Part shown: piece by piece, positions 9,701-20,242 of the stretch
How the letters are laid out: each line of letters starts with the position of its first letter
How positions within the stretch are numbered: the stretch's first letter is position 1
Assembly (NCBI RefSeq): GCF_044465595.1
Contig: NZ_JBITLV010000001.1
Span: 620,001-684,000 of the forward strand
Direction: 5' to 3'
Length of the DNA: 64,000 bases
Source: Spongisporangium articulatum
Lineage (GTDB): Bacteria; Actinomycetota; Actinomycetes; Actinomycetales; Kineosporiaceae
The notes under the pieces: model-generated
What the model was told of the DNA's origin: nothing
Database searches by the model: none
What the model saw: the letters and a program-made list of their open reading frames with translations, nothing else
Made by a program: the position numbers and the translations under genes

Positions 9701-10262
9701 CGAGCCGGTTGAGGCTGCGAAAGAGTCCGAGCCCGAAGAGGATTCGGGGATCGACGCGGTGCGGGCCGCACTCGGCAGGGCTCGGGCGGCGGCCGCGGCC
9801 CGGGGTCTGCGACCCGGACAGGTCGACAACCGGGCCTCCGCCGCGGCCCGGGCCCGGCAGCGCCGGGACGACTCCCGCAAGCGGTCCGGCGCCGGCCCCG
9901 ACGCCCGGGACCCGCAGGCGGTCTCGAGCGCGATCTCCCGGCTGGTCGCCGAGCGGGGCTGGAACGAGCCGGTCGCGGTCGGTGGTGTGCTGGGCCGGTG
10001 GGACACCGTCGTCGGTCCGGATGTCGCCGCGCACTGCACGCCGGTGAGCTTCGCCGACGGGGTCCTCGTGGTGCAGGCCGACTCCTCCGCCTGGGCCACC
10101 CAGGTCAAGCTGCTGGTGCCGGCGGTGCTGCGCCGGCTGGCGGAGGAGGTCGGCGAGGGCACGGTGACGCGGGTCGTCGTCCGCGGCCCCTCGGCCCCCT
10201 CGTGGAAGAAGGGGCCACGGGTCGCGCCCGGTTCGCGTGGTCCGCGTGATACCTACGGATAG
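9690..10262 (+). CDS. DUF721 (DciA-like) family protein
   Basis: This 190-residue protein carries a C-terminal DUF721 domain (about 75-180), seen in GVLGRWDTVVGPDVAAHCTP and the following strand-rich part. An Arg/Ala-rich, probably disordered N-terminal half precedes it. DUF721 proteins sit between recF and gyrB in most actinobacteria. Relatives (DciA) load the replicative helicase in bacteria lacking DnaC, so a replication role is plausible. GTG at 9690 is preferred; it overlaps the end of recF, indicating coupling. Confidence 0.9.
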   Translation: MSGDEPVEAAKESEPEEDSGIDAVRAALGRARAAAAARGLRPGQVDNRASAAARARQRRDDSRKRSGAGPDARDPQAVSSAISRLVAERGWNEPVAVGGVLGRWDTVVGPDVAAHCTPVSFADGVLVVQADSSAWATQVKLLVPAVLRRLAEEVGEGTVTRVVVRGPSAPSWKKGPRVAPGSRGPRDTYG

Positions 10263-10546
10263 TGACGCGTGGATGGTCCGGGGGTCCCTCCAGACTCGGC
10301 GTCCACTGCCCTTCCAGGGCCTCGCTGTCGATCTGCGGCACCCACGGGCGTACGGGGAGTCACCGGCGGCCCACGAGGCGGTTGCGCCCGCGGTCCCTGG
10401 CCGTTGAGACCGGATTATCCGTGTGGATAACCCCCGCCGCGACGGGTTGCCGGGCCAGTAACAAGATAAGATGTGAGGGTCCGATCGGACAGGTGAGCGT
10501 TCGCCCAGCGTGCTTGCCGCCCTCGACTCTCAGGAGCCCGTAGCTC
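10263..10546. promoter_or_regulatory. gyrB upstream region with inverted repeat and DnaA box
   Basis: The 284-base leader of gyrB holds a perfect 6-bp inverted repeat TTATCC (10415-10420), four bases, GGATAA (10425-10430). Its right half is a perfect DnaA box TGTGGATAA at 10422-10430. Downstream, TAAGAT at 10467-10472 could be a -10 element, with GTTGCC about 15 bases upstream as a poor -35. AGGAG at about 10532-10536 is the gyrB ribosome site. Confidence 0.55.
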
Positions 10547-12574
10547 GTGACTGACCAGACGACGCTGCCCGGTGACGGCACGGCTGTCACCCCATCCCCG
10601 GACGGCGGCTCCGCCGATGATGTCGCGTACGACGCGAGTGCCATCACGGTCCTCGAGGGTCTCGAGGCGGTCCGCAAGCGCCCCGGCATGTACATCGGGT
10701 CCACCGGTGAGCGCGGCCTGCACCACCTGGTCTACGAGGTGGTCGACAACGCGGTCGACGAGGCGTTGGCGGGGTACTGCACCGAGATCGACGTGACGAT
10801 GCTGGCCGACGGCGGCCTGCGGGTGATCGACAACGGCCGAGGCATCCCGGTCGACATCGTGGAGTCCGAGGGCAAGCCGGCCGTCGAGGTCGTCCTGACG
10901 ATCCTGCACGCGGGCGGCAAGTTCGGCGGCGGCGGGTACTCGGTGTCCGGTGGTCTGCACGGGGTCGGCGTCTCGGTCGTGAACGCACTGTCCACGAGGC
11001 TGAACGTCGAGGTGCACCGCGACGGGTTCGCCTACCGCCAGGCCTACACGGTCGGTGTGCCGGACGCTCCGCTGGCCAAGGGTGAGTCCGTCGAGGACAC
11101 GGGCACGGTCATCACGTTCTGGCCCAGCGCCGAGATCTTCGAGACCGTCGTCTTCGACTACGAGACGCTGCGGTCCCGGTTCCAGCAGGTGGCGTTCCTG
11201 AACAAGGGCCTGTCCATCACCCTGCGGGACGACCGGCCCGACCATGTCGACGACGAGGGCAAGGCCCCCGAGGTCACCTTCAAGTACGACGGCGGTCTGA
11301 TCGACTACGTCAAGCACCTCAACTCCTCGAAGAAGTCCGAGCCGGTCAACGGTGAGGTCATCTACATCGAGGCGGAGGACGCGGAGCGCAGCCTCTCCCT
11401 CGAGCTGGCCATGCAGTGGACGACGGCCTACTCGGAGTCGGTGCACACGTACGCCAACACGATCAACACGCACGAGGGCGGCACTCACGAGGAGGGGTTC
11501 CGGGCGGCGCTGACCACGCTGATCAACGAATACGCCCGGACGAAGGGCCTTCTGAAGGAGAAGGACGACAACCTCACGGGTGACGACATCCGCGAGGGGC
11601 TGACCGCCGTCATCTCCGTGAAGCTCGGCGAGCCGCAGTTCGAGGGCCAGACGAAGACGAAGCTCGGCAACACCGAGGCGAAGACGTTCGTGCAGCGGGT
11701 CGTGCGCGCCGAGCTCACCGACTGGCTCGACCGCAACCCCAACGACGCGCGCGAGGTGGTGCGCAAGTCCAGCCAGGCCGCGGCGGCCCGGCTCGCGGCT
11801 CGCAAGGCGCGCGAGGCCACCCGCCGTAAGGGGCTACTGGGTGGAGGGGGCCTCCCGGGGAAGCTGAGCGACTGCCAGTCGACCAACCCGGAGGAGTGCG
11901 AGATCTTCATCGTCGAGGGTGACTCGGCGGGCGGTTCCGCGAAGAGCGGCCGCGACCCGCGCACCCAGGCGATCCTGCCGATCCGCGGGAAGATCCTGAA
12001 CGTCGAGAAGGCGCGCATCGACAAGGTCATGGCCAACCAGGAGGTGCAGGCGCTGATCAGCGCGTTCGGCACCGGGGTCGGCGAGGACTTCACGCTCGAG
12101 AAGCTGCGCTATCACAAGATCATCCTCATGGCCGACGCCGACGTCGACGGCCAGCACATCCGAACCCTGTTGCTGACGTTGCTCTTCCGCTTCATGCGGC
12201 CGCTCGTCGAGCACGGGCACGTGTACCTGGCGCAGCCGCCGCTGTACAAGATCAAGTGGTCGGGGCGCGGCATCGAACCGGAGTACGCCTACTCCGACCG
12301 CGAGCGGGACGCCCTGGTGCAGGCCGGCCAGGCGGCGGGCAAGAAGCTGCCCAAGGACGAGGGCATCCAGCGGTACAAGGGTCTCGGCGAGATGAACGCG
12401 GCCGAGCTCGAGGACACCACGATGGACCCGAACCAGCGCGTTCTGCTGCAGGTCACCCTGGAGGACGCGGCGGCCGCCGACGAGATGTTCGCCGTCCTGA
12501 TGGGCGAGGACGTCGAGTCGCGCCGCAACTTCATCCAGCGCAACGCCAAGGACGTCCGTTTCCTCGACATCTAG
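10547..12574 (+). CDS. gyrB: DNA gyrase subunit B
   Basis: GyrB supplies the ATPase and TOPRIM parts of gyrase, which introduces negative supercoils. The 675-residue protein has the GHKL ATPase start (VRKRPGMYIGSTGERGLHHL). It also has the TOPRIM elements EGDSAGGSA from Glu457 and ADADVDG at 529-535 for Mg2+ binding, and the C-terminal tail RNFIQRNAKDVRFLDI. It starts with GTG at 10547, ten bases after AGGAG. gyrA follows by 48 bases, so the two are likely one operon. Confidence 0.98.
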   Translation: MTDQTTLPGDGTAVTPSPDGGSADDVAYDASAITVLEGLEAVRKRPGMYIGSTGERGLHHLVYEVVDNAVDEALAGYCTEIDVTMLADGGLRVIDNGRGIPVDIVESEGKPAVEVVLTILHAGGKFGGGGYSVSGGLHGVGVSVVNALSTRLNVEVHRDGFAYRQAYTVGVPDAPLAKGESVEDTGTVITFWPSAEIFETVVFDYETLRSRFQQVAFLNKGLSITLRDDRPDHVDDEGKAPEVTFKYDGGLIDYVKHLNSSKKSEPVNGEVIYIEAEDAERSLSLELAMQWTTAYSESVHTYANTINTHEGGTHEEGFRAALTTLINEYARTKGLLKEKDDNLTGDDIREGLTAVISVKLGEPQFEGQTKTKLGNTEAKTFVQRVVRAELTDWLDRNPNDAREVVRKSSQAAAARLAARKAREATRRKGLLGGGGLPGKLSDCQSTNPEECEIFIVEGDSAGGSAKSGRDPRTQAILPIRGKILNVEKARIDKVMANQEVQALISAFGTGVGEDFTLEKLRYHKIILMADADVDGQHIRTLLLTLLFRFMRPLVEHGHVYLAQPPLYKIKWSGRGIEPEYAYSDRERDALVQAGQAAGKKLPKDEGIQRYKGLGEMNAAELEDTTMDPNQRVLLQVTLEDAAAADEMFAVLMGEDVESRRNFIQRNAKDVRFLDI

Positions 12575-12622
12575 AACTCGAAAAGCCTTCACCCGCGCCG
12601 ATAGTGGAGTTGACGTAACCCA

Positions 12623-15247
<2,625 letters not shown>

Positions 15248-15361
15248 CGGGCGGTACCATCGAGTCGCCACGCGGCCAGAGGTGGGGTCATGAACTGCAA
15301 GGTGGGCGTACCGCCCCCCCGCAGGTAGGGTCGCGGGACGCTCGAGCGTAGGAGGCGTGAG

Positions 15362-16453
15362 TTGGCGGACGACCGAGGGCGGACCGGAGCAACGGCCGGC
15401 CCGGGCAAGGGGGGACTCCAGGTGACCGATGAGGCGGTCCCCGACGTGTCGACGTCCGAGGCCACGGCCGGCCCCACGCCCAGTCCCGACGGCAAGGCGG
15501 CCGGGGGCGAGAAGAACGGCACGACCAAGCCGACCGGCCCGGGGCTGCGGCCCAGCGGGACGGCGGGGTCGTCGTCCGACTCCTCCGACGAGAAGTCCTC
15601 GGCCAAGCAGGAGGCCGCCGCGCGGGCGTTCGCCGCAGGGGCGGCCGCCCGCGAGGCCAGTGGGTCGTCCCCCACGACGGGTGGCATCCCGACCACCGCC
15701 GGCACCCCCGTCGTCCAGGCGGCCAAGACCGACAAGGCTGCCAAGACCGACAAGACCGACAAGACCGACGCGGTGGAGACGACCGCGAAGTCCGGAAAGC
15801 CGGACTCCAGCTCACGGACGAGCGTGGCTCCCGCGGCGAGCGCCGCCACGAAGCCGGCCGGCCGGCCGACCCCCGGCCCCGCCCCGACCAGATCCGAGGC
15901 CCCGGTGTCCACGAACACGTCCAACGCCGACCTGTCGGCCGCCCGCCCGGCCGCCGGCCGCCCCGTGATCCAGAACCGTCCCCAGGGTGGCCCGTTCGTC
16001 ACCACGGATCGTCCGGCCGAGCGCCCGGAGCGCGGCGGTTGGGACCGCGAGCCCGAGCTGACCACGGCGCCGCCGCCGCAGCCGACCGGCCGGGTCGCCC
16101 GGCTGACCGTCAGCAGCGTCGAGCTGATGTCGGTGCTGAAGGTCTCGCTCATGCTCTCGGTCGCGGCCGGGGTCGCGCTGGTCATCGCCACCTCGGTGTT
16201 GTGGCTGACGCTGAAGGGTGTCGGGGTGTTCGACCAGCTCAACAGCGTGTTCGGCAGCACCGAGAACGGGGCCAAGGCCAGCTCGTTCGACATCTACGAC
16301 TACATCGGCTTCGGCCGGGTGCTGTCGGTCAGCGTGCTGGTCGGCGCCTTCAACGTGCTGCTGCTGATGAGCCTGTCGGTGATCGTCGCGCTGATCTACA
16401 ACATCTCGGCCGGGTTGGTCGGCGGCGTGCGGGTGACCCTCTCGGACGAGTGA
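15362..16453 (+). CDS. DUF3566 membrane protein
   Basis: This 363-residue protein has a long Ala/Thr/Lys/Pro-rich, low-complexity cytoplasmic region (1-250), including short TDK repeats near 120-135. A DUF3566 domain with two membrane segments (about 261-284 and 320-349) follows. DUF3566 genes directly after gyrA are a conserved actinobacterial feature; the Corynebacterium/Mycobacterium relative is linked to cell division and wall synthesis (CwsA neighbourhood), but the function here is not known. TTG at 15362 is chosen because AGGAGG lies six bases upstream; GTG at 15422 is the alternative. Confidence 0.88.
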   Translation: MADDRGRTGATAGPGKGGLQVTDEAVPDVSTSEATAGPTPSPDGKAAGGEKNGTTKPTGPGLRPSGTAGSSSDSSDEKSSAKQEAAARAFAAGAAAREASGSSPTTGGIPTTAGTPVVQAAKTDKAAKTDKTDKTDAVETTAKSGKPDSSSRTSVAPAASAATKPAGRPTPGPAPTRSEAPVSTNTSNADLSAARPAAGRPVIQNRPQGGPFVTTDRPAERPERGGWDREPELTTAPPPQPTGRVARLTVSSVELMSVLKVSLMLSVAAGVALVIATSVLWLTLKGVGVFDQLNSVFGSTENGAKASSFDIYDYIGFGRVLSVSVLVGAFNVLLLMSLSVIVALIYNISAGLVGGVRVTLSDE

Positions 16454-16510
16454 CCACCACCCGGTTTGGGTGCACCACGGGCGCTGAGGTAGTCTCGCTC
16501 GGCACCCCCG

Positions 16511-16584
16511 GGGCCTATAGCTCAGTCGGTTAGAGCGCTTCCCTGATAAGGAAGAGGTCAGAGGTTCAAGTCCTCTTAGGCCCA
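16511..16584 (+). tRNA. tRNA-Ile (GAT)
   Basis: The acceptor arms GGGCCTA/TAGGCCC pair perfectly. The anticodon loop CTGATAA gives GAT and the T loop reads GGTTCAAGTCC. The 3' CCA is not encoded. A TAGTCT -10-like element at 16490-16495 precedes it. Location just after gyrA is typical of actinobacteria. Confidence 0.97.
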
Positions 16585-16649
16585 CCCGTTACCTAATCTC
16601 CCTCGCGCAGCCACTGGCTTAACGCTGACTCCTGGTCCACCCTTTGGGC

Positions 16650-16985
16650 ATGAACAGCGCCGAAGTCGACGTTGCGGCCGCCACGCCGACCTGCCAGATC
16701 TGTGGCCGGTCGTGGGGGCGGGACGACGACCCGGAGGACTGGCTCGGGGTGGAGGTCGACTTCTCCGGCGGTCGGCTCTACGCGGCGTTCTGTTCGCGCG
16801 AGCACGCGCAGGAATGGTTCGCCAAGCCGCTGCCCGAACCGCCACCGCGGGTCCCGCCGGCCCCGCTCGACACCGGCGAGCGCGCGTTGATCTTCGGGGT
16901 GGGCACGCTGGCCGTCCTGGCGGCCGCCGTGTTCGTGATCGGCGCGATCACCATCGTGCGTGCCGCGCTCGGCTGGCTCGGTTAG
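16650..16985 (+). CDS. Small zinc-ribbon-like single-pass membrane protein
   Basis: This 111-residue protein is not a named family that I recognise. It has Cys15/Cys18 (CQIC) and Cys48/His52 (FCSREH) spaced like a treble-clef or zinc-ribbon metal site. A Pro-rich linker (62-76) and one membrane helix (about 80-105) follow. The likely topology is a cytoplasmic zinc domain anchored at its C-terminus. ATG at 16650 is preferred to a TTG two codons upstream; no ribosome site is evident. Its 3' end overlaps the convergent response regulator by four bases. Confidence 0.7.
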   Translation: MNSAEVDVAAATPTCQICGRSWGRDDDPEDWLGVEVDFSGGRLYAAFCSREHAQEWFAKPLPEPPPRVPPAPLDTGERALIFGVGTLAVLAAAVFVIGAITIVRAALGWLG

Positions 16986-17428
16986 GGCGTGTCGCGCGGA
17001 AGTTCGACGATGCTGCCGAAGAAGTTGTCGATCTCGCCGACCACGGCGATGAACTCCTCCATCGTCATCGGCTTGGTGACGTAGGCGTTGGCGTGCCGGT
17101 CGTAGCTGCCGACGATGTCGGTCGGCGCGTTCGAGGTGGTCAGCACCACCACGGGGATCCGCCGGAACCGGTCGTCGTTCTTGATCACCTGGAGGACCTG
17201 GTGACCGTTCATCCGCGGCATGTTCAGGTCGAGCAGGATGACGTCGGGCAGTCGAGAACCGTTGTCGCTCAGACGCCGCAGCAGCGCGACGGCCTGCTCG
17301 CCGTCCGGCGCGATCTGGATGATGTGCCGGTGCCGGCTGGACTCGAGCGCTTCGGTGATCATCAGGACGTCACCCTCGTCGTCGTCGACGACCAGGACGT
17401 CCAGTTCAGCAATGCCGGAGCCAGGCAT
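16982..17428 (-). CDS. CheY/Rcp1-type single-domain response regulator
   Basis: The 148-residue protein is a lone receiver domain with no output domain. It has the acidic pair Asp15/Asp16 (VLVVDDD), the phospho-acceptor Asp67 (ILLDLNMPRMNG), the switch Thr97/Thr98 (VVLTTS) and Lys119 (VTKP). The long spacing and LLDLNMPRMNG style match the Rcp1 group, which often pairs with phytochrome-type kinases. No kinase is nearby, so the partner is encoded elsewhere. ATG at 17428 is preferred to longer frames with unconserved extensions. Confidence 0.88.
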   Translation of the reverse strand: MPGSGIAELDVLVVDDDEGDVLMITEALESSRHRHIIQIAPDGEQAVALLRRLSDNGSRLPDVILLDLNMPRMNGHQVLQVIKNDDRFRRIPVVVLTTSNAPTDIVGSYDRHANAYVTKPMTMEEFIAVVGEIDNFFGSIVELPRDTP

Positions 17429-17617
17429 CAGACACCTCGGTTTGACGGAGGACGAGCGGAAGACCGGGCCTCCGTGAACTCGATGGCCGAGTTGATCATA
17501 TGCAACCGAGCGCCGCACCGGAACGGCCGGGTCGTGGTTTCACGGTGATATGGTCTGCACGCTCCAGAGCCGCTGCCGTCAGTGGCTCGTCGGTTGCTCT
17601 GCGGAAGGTTTCCAGCC

Positions 17618-17737
17618 GTGAAGAAGATCATCCTCGCCCTGATCGTCGCCGGCGTCGGGTTCGCCGTGTACCAGAAGCTCGGGGCCGGCAAGTCCGGTCA
17701 GGAGCTGTGGTCGAGCGCCACCGACAAGGTGCGCTGA
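17618..17737 (+). CDS. DLW-39 family peptide
   Basis: This 39-residue protein starts with GTG nine bases after GCGGAAGG. It begins KKIILALIVAGVGFAVYQKL, giving a single membrane segment, and continues to ELWSSATDKVR. This matches the actinobacterial DLW-39 family in exact length and place (between tRNA-Ile and tRNA-Ala), except that ELW replaces the DLW that names the family. The function is unknown. Confidence 0.88.
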   Translation: MKKIILALIVAGVGFAVYQKLGAGKSGQELWSSATDKVR

Positions 17738-17774
17738 TCCAGCTCACTTACACTGGGTGCCCCGGCACTCGCTC

Positions 17775-17847
17775 GGGGACGTGGCGCAATTGGTAGCGCA
17801 CCTGCTTTGCAAGCAGGGGGTTGTGGGTTCGAGTCCCATCGTCTCCA
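17775..17847 (+). tRNA. tRNA-Ala (TGC)
   Basis: The acceptor arms GGGGACG/CGTCTCC pair with one G-T. The anticodon loop TTTGCAA gives TGC and the T loop reads GGGTTCGAGTCCC. The 3' CCA is not encoded. TACACT at 17749-17754 is a good -10 element. The restriction-modification genes begin 27 bases downstream. Confidence 0.97.
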
Positions 17848-17874
17848 CCCCATGCCCTCGTCCCCCGGAAACCC

Positions 17875-18588
17875 ATGAGCACCCCTGAACCGCTGCCGGT
17901 GTTCTCCCCCGGCGACGGGCTCTCGGCGACGCTCGCCGAGATGGACCGGCTGTACAAGGCCGATCGGGACAACGCGATCCGGGGGCAGCACTTCATCAAG
18001 ACCCTGCACGGGTTCGTCGCCCGGCAGCTGCGCGACCGGCTGCACCCCGCCGCGATGCGCGCCGGCGTCCGGGTCGTCGAGGAGGCCTCGGTCTTCGGGT
18101 CGCACAAGGCGAAGGACGTCGACGTCGCGGTCATCCACCCGACGTCCGGGCCGCTGGTCCTGGTCGGGGCGCGCTCGCAGATGAGCTCCATCGGCAACAA
18201 CGTCCTGAACTACTACCAGGACATCGTCGGTGAGGCCGTCTCCCTGGAGGAGCGCTACCCGATGACCGTGCACTCGTACGTGTACCTGCACCCGCGCCGG
18301 TTCACCCGCAGCAAGAGCAACGACTCGGTGGTCGAGACCGACTACGCGCGCTACGCCAAGATGTACCGGGCGATCACCGGCCGGGACGACGTGCTCTACA
18401 AGAACGTCTCCGGCGTCTACGACCAGTTCGCCTACCTGGTGGTCGATTTCGAGGCCGACCCGATCCAGCTGTGCGACGACCTGGTGGCGGCCGCGGTGCC
18501 GGACGTCGACCTGTCGATCCGGACGTTCGTCGACCGGGTGGTCGAGACCTACCAGCGCCGCAACATCTGGTTCGACCTGTTCGTGTGA
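17875..18588 (+). CDS. Putative restriction endonuclease-like protein
   Basis: This 237-residue protein has no name I can assign with certainty. The segment at 69-125 looks like a PD-(D/E)XK nuclease core: Glu69/Glu70, then KDVDVAV (Asp81, Asp83), then a strand with VLVGARSQ (95-102). There Arg100/Gln102 would take the place of the usual ExK, a variation seen in some type II enzymes. The conserved-looking SSIGNNVLNYYQDIVGE follows. It ends seven bases from the convergent methyltransferase gene, and two methyltransferases are adjacent, which supports a restriction role. An alternative is an uncharacterised accessory protein of the methylase locus. No ribosome site is evident at the ATG. Confidence 0.6.
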   Translation: MSTPEPLPVFSPGDGLSATLAEMDRLYKADRDNAIRGQHFIKTLHGFVARQLRDRLHPAAMRAGVRVVEEASVFGSHKAKDVDVAVIHPTSGPLVLVGARSQMSSIGNNVLNYYQDIVGEAVSLEERYPMTVHSYVYLHPRRFTRSKSNDSVVETDYARYAKMYRAITGRDDVLYKNVSGVYDQFAYLVVDFEADPIQLCDDLVAAAVPDVDLSIRTFVDRVVETYQRRNIWFDLFV

Positions 18589-18595
18589 ACGCGCC

Positions 18596-20242
18596 CTAGC
18601 TGCGGCGGCCGGCGGACCGGCGCCAGCGGGCCAGCACCTCGATGCCGTCCCGCACCGACTCGAGGTCGGCCTTCGTCAGCCCCAGCGACCCACGCAGCAC
18701 GGGGTCGTCACCGGCCGCGTAGGCACCTTCGACGTCACGGGCGGCCAGGGCCGCGTCGACCGCGGCCAGGTGCCGGTACTGCCGGGACGACGGGCTGGAC
18801 GACGGAGGGCCCGGGGGGGCGACCCGCACCCGCTGCGCCTCGCCCGGGACGAGGATCAGCACGCCACCCCCCAGGGAATGCACCTCGAGCTCGCACTGCA
18901 ACAGGGTGAGCGACGTGTACCACGACGCGGCAACGGATCTCGGGTCGAGGCCGGGGGGTGTGTAGCCGCAGATCAGGCTGTTCGAGGCGACCAACCCGGC
19001 GTCGTTGACGGTGAAGACGGGCCGCTCGGAGAACACCGACACCACGAAGTCGGGGACCTTCACCCCGGGCACCACGTACCAGGGGTCGCGAATGCGGCAC
19101 TTGTAGCGCTGGTCGACCCCTTGCTCCTCCCCCGCGGCGATGTACGCCCGATCGGCCGCACCCAGTCGCGCGCCGGGATGGTAGAGCCGGGAACGATTCT
19201 CGGCCGGCACTCCACTCGAGTACAGCCCCACGCCGGCGATCTGGCGGCCGGAACTGAGCGCCGGGCGCAGGTGTCGGGCGGGCAGTCGGTACCGAGACAC
19301 CTCGCCCGGCGCCGGGTGGAAGAAGTGCCGGTCGCCCGCGACGTACCCGATGCGCAGGGTCGAGATCTCCCCCGCCGGAACCGTTCTCGCGTCGAGATGG
19401 TCGGTCAGCAACGAGCGCAAGGGGGCCGGCAGGAGGGCCTGGCGGAACACCCGTTCGCTGTTCACCACGTCGCGGATGCGCAGCGACTCGCGACTCGACC
19501 AGGCGCCCGCGCCGATGTCGGCCGGGCCGTCGTACTGCTCGTAGTCGACCACCGCGGTACGGCCGCCGTAGCCGTCGGCCAGCAGGATCACGACGTCCTG
19601 CAGGATGTCCTCGAACACCCGGCGCCGCGAGTGCAGCACCCGCAGCGCCGCGAAGTGCGCGCCCAGGAACTCCCAGAGTGGTTGCGCGTAGCGGACGTAC
19701 GTCAACTCGTAGGGCAGGACGAAGGCCAGCCGGCCCCCCTCCCGCAGGAACGAGCAGCTGTGCAGGACGAAGGGCATCCAGATGCTGCCGCTGGGGTCGA
19801 CGCCGGTCGGCAGCACCCGCCCGGCCGCCGTCGCCGCGGTCGCCGCCTGCCCTCCGGGCAGGTGCCGCAGCCGGACGTAGGGTGGGTTGCCGATCACCGC
19901 GTCCACGCGGAACGGCTCGACCTCCAGGAAGTTACGTCGGACGACGGTGCAGCCCTCCAGCACGCCCCGCCCCCGTCCGCGTTCCACGGCCCGGGCGTCG
20001 AGCTCGACCCCGACGACGCGCTCGGGCTCGAGCCCCCGGCGGCCCAGCACCCGGTGCAGCGACTCCAGGAACACCCCGTCGCCGAAACTCGGCTCCAGGT
20101 AAGTCTCCTCGGGGCCACGCACCAGCCAGTCGGCCATGAACTCCGCCGGAGACGCGGGCGTGTAGTACGCGCCCATCGCCCGGCGCCGACTGCGCGCAGG
20201 GGTCGGCGTGACCGGGGGGCGGGTTCTCGGTTGCACGGTCAC
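18596..20242 (-). CDS. N6-adenine DNA methyltransferase, TaqI/Eco57I type
   Basis: The 548-residue protein has the N6-adenine methyltransferase layout: motif X GAYYTP at 24-29, SAM-binding motif I PSFGDGVFLE at 51-60 and catalytic motif IV NPPYVR at 119-124. It continues with FVLPYELTYVRYAQPLW and a long C-terminal part (about 300-548) that resembles a TaqI-type target-recognition domain. No nuclease motif is visible, so it is not obviously a type IIG fusion. Its GTG at 20242 overlaps the stop of the upstream methyltransferase in a GTGA, so the two are coupled. It converges on the putative nuclease gene. Confidence 0.88.
   Translation of the reverse strand: MTVQPRTRPPVTPTPARSRRRAMGAYYTPASPAEFMADWLVRGPEETYLEPSFGDGVFLESLHRVLGRRGLEPERVVGVELDARAVERGRGRGVLEGCTVVRRNFLEVEPFRVDAVIGNPPYVRLRHLPGGQAATAATAAGRVLPTGVDPSGSIWMPFVLHSCSFLREGGRLAFVLPYELTYVRYAQPLWEFLGAHFAALRVLHSRRRVFEDILQDVVILLADGYGGRTAVVDYEQYDGPADIGAGAWSSRESLRIRDVVNSERVFRQALLPAPLRSLLTDHLDARTVPAGEISTLRIGYVAGDRHFFHPAPGEVSRYRLPARHLRPALSSGRQIAGVGLYSSGVPAENRSRLYHPGARLGAADRAYIAAGEEQGVDQRYKCRIRDPWYVVPGVKVPDFVVSVFSERPVFTVNDAGLVASNSLICGYTPPGLDPRSVAASWYTSLTLLQCELEVHSLGGGVLILVPGEAQRVRVAPPGPPSSSPSSRQYRHLAAVDAALAARDVEGAYAAGDDPVLRGSLGLTKADLESVRDGIEVLARWRRSAGRRS

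Noticed and set aside
15249..15316. GGGCGGTAC/GTACCGCCC inverted repeat after gyrA as a terminator
   Set aside because: The 9-bp arms are 50 bases apart; a stable terminator is doubtful and chance is likely in GC-rich DNA.
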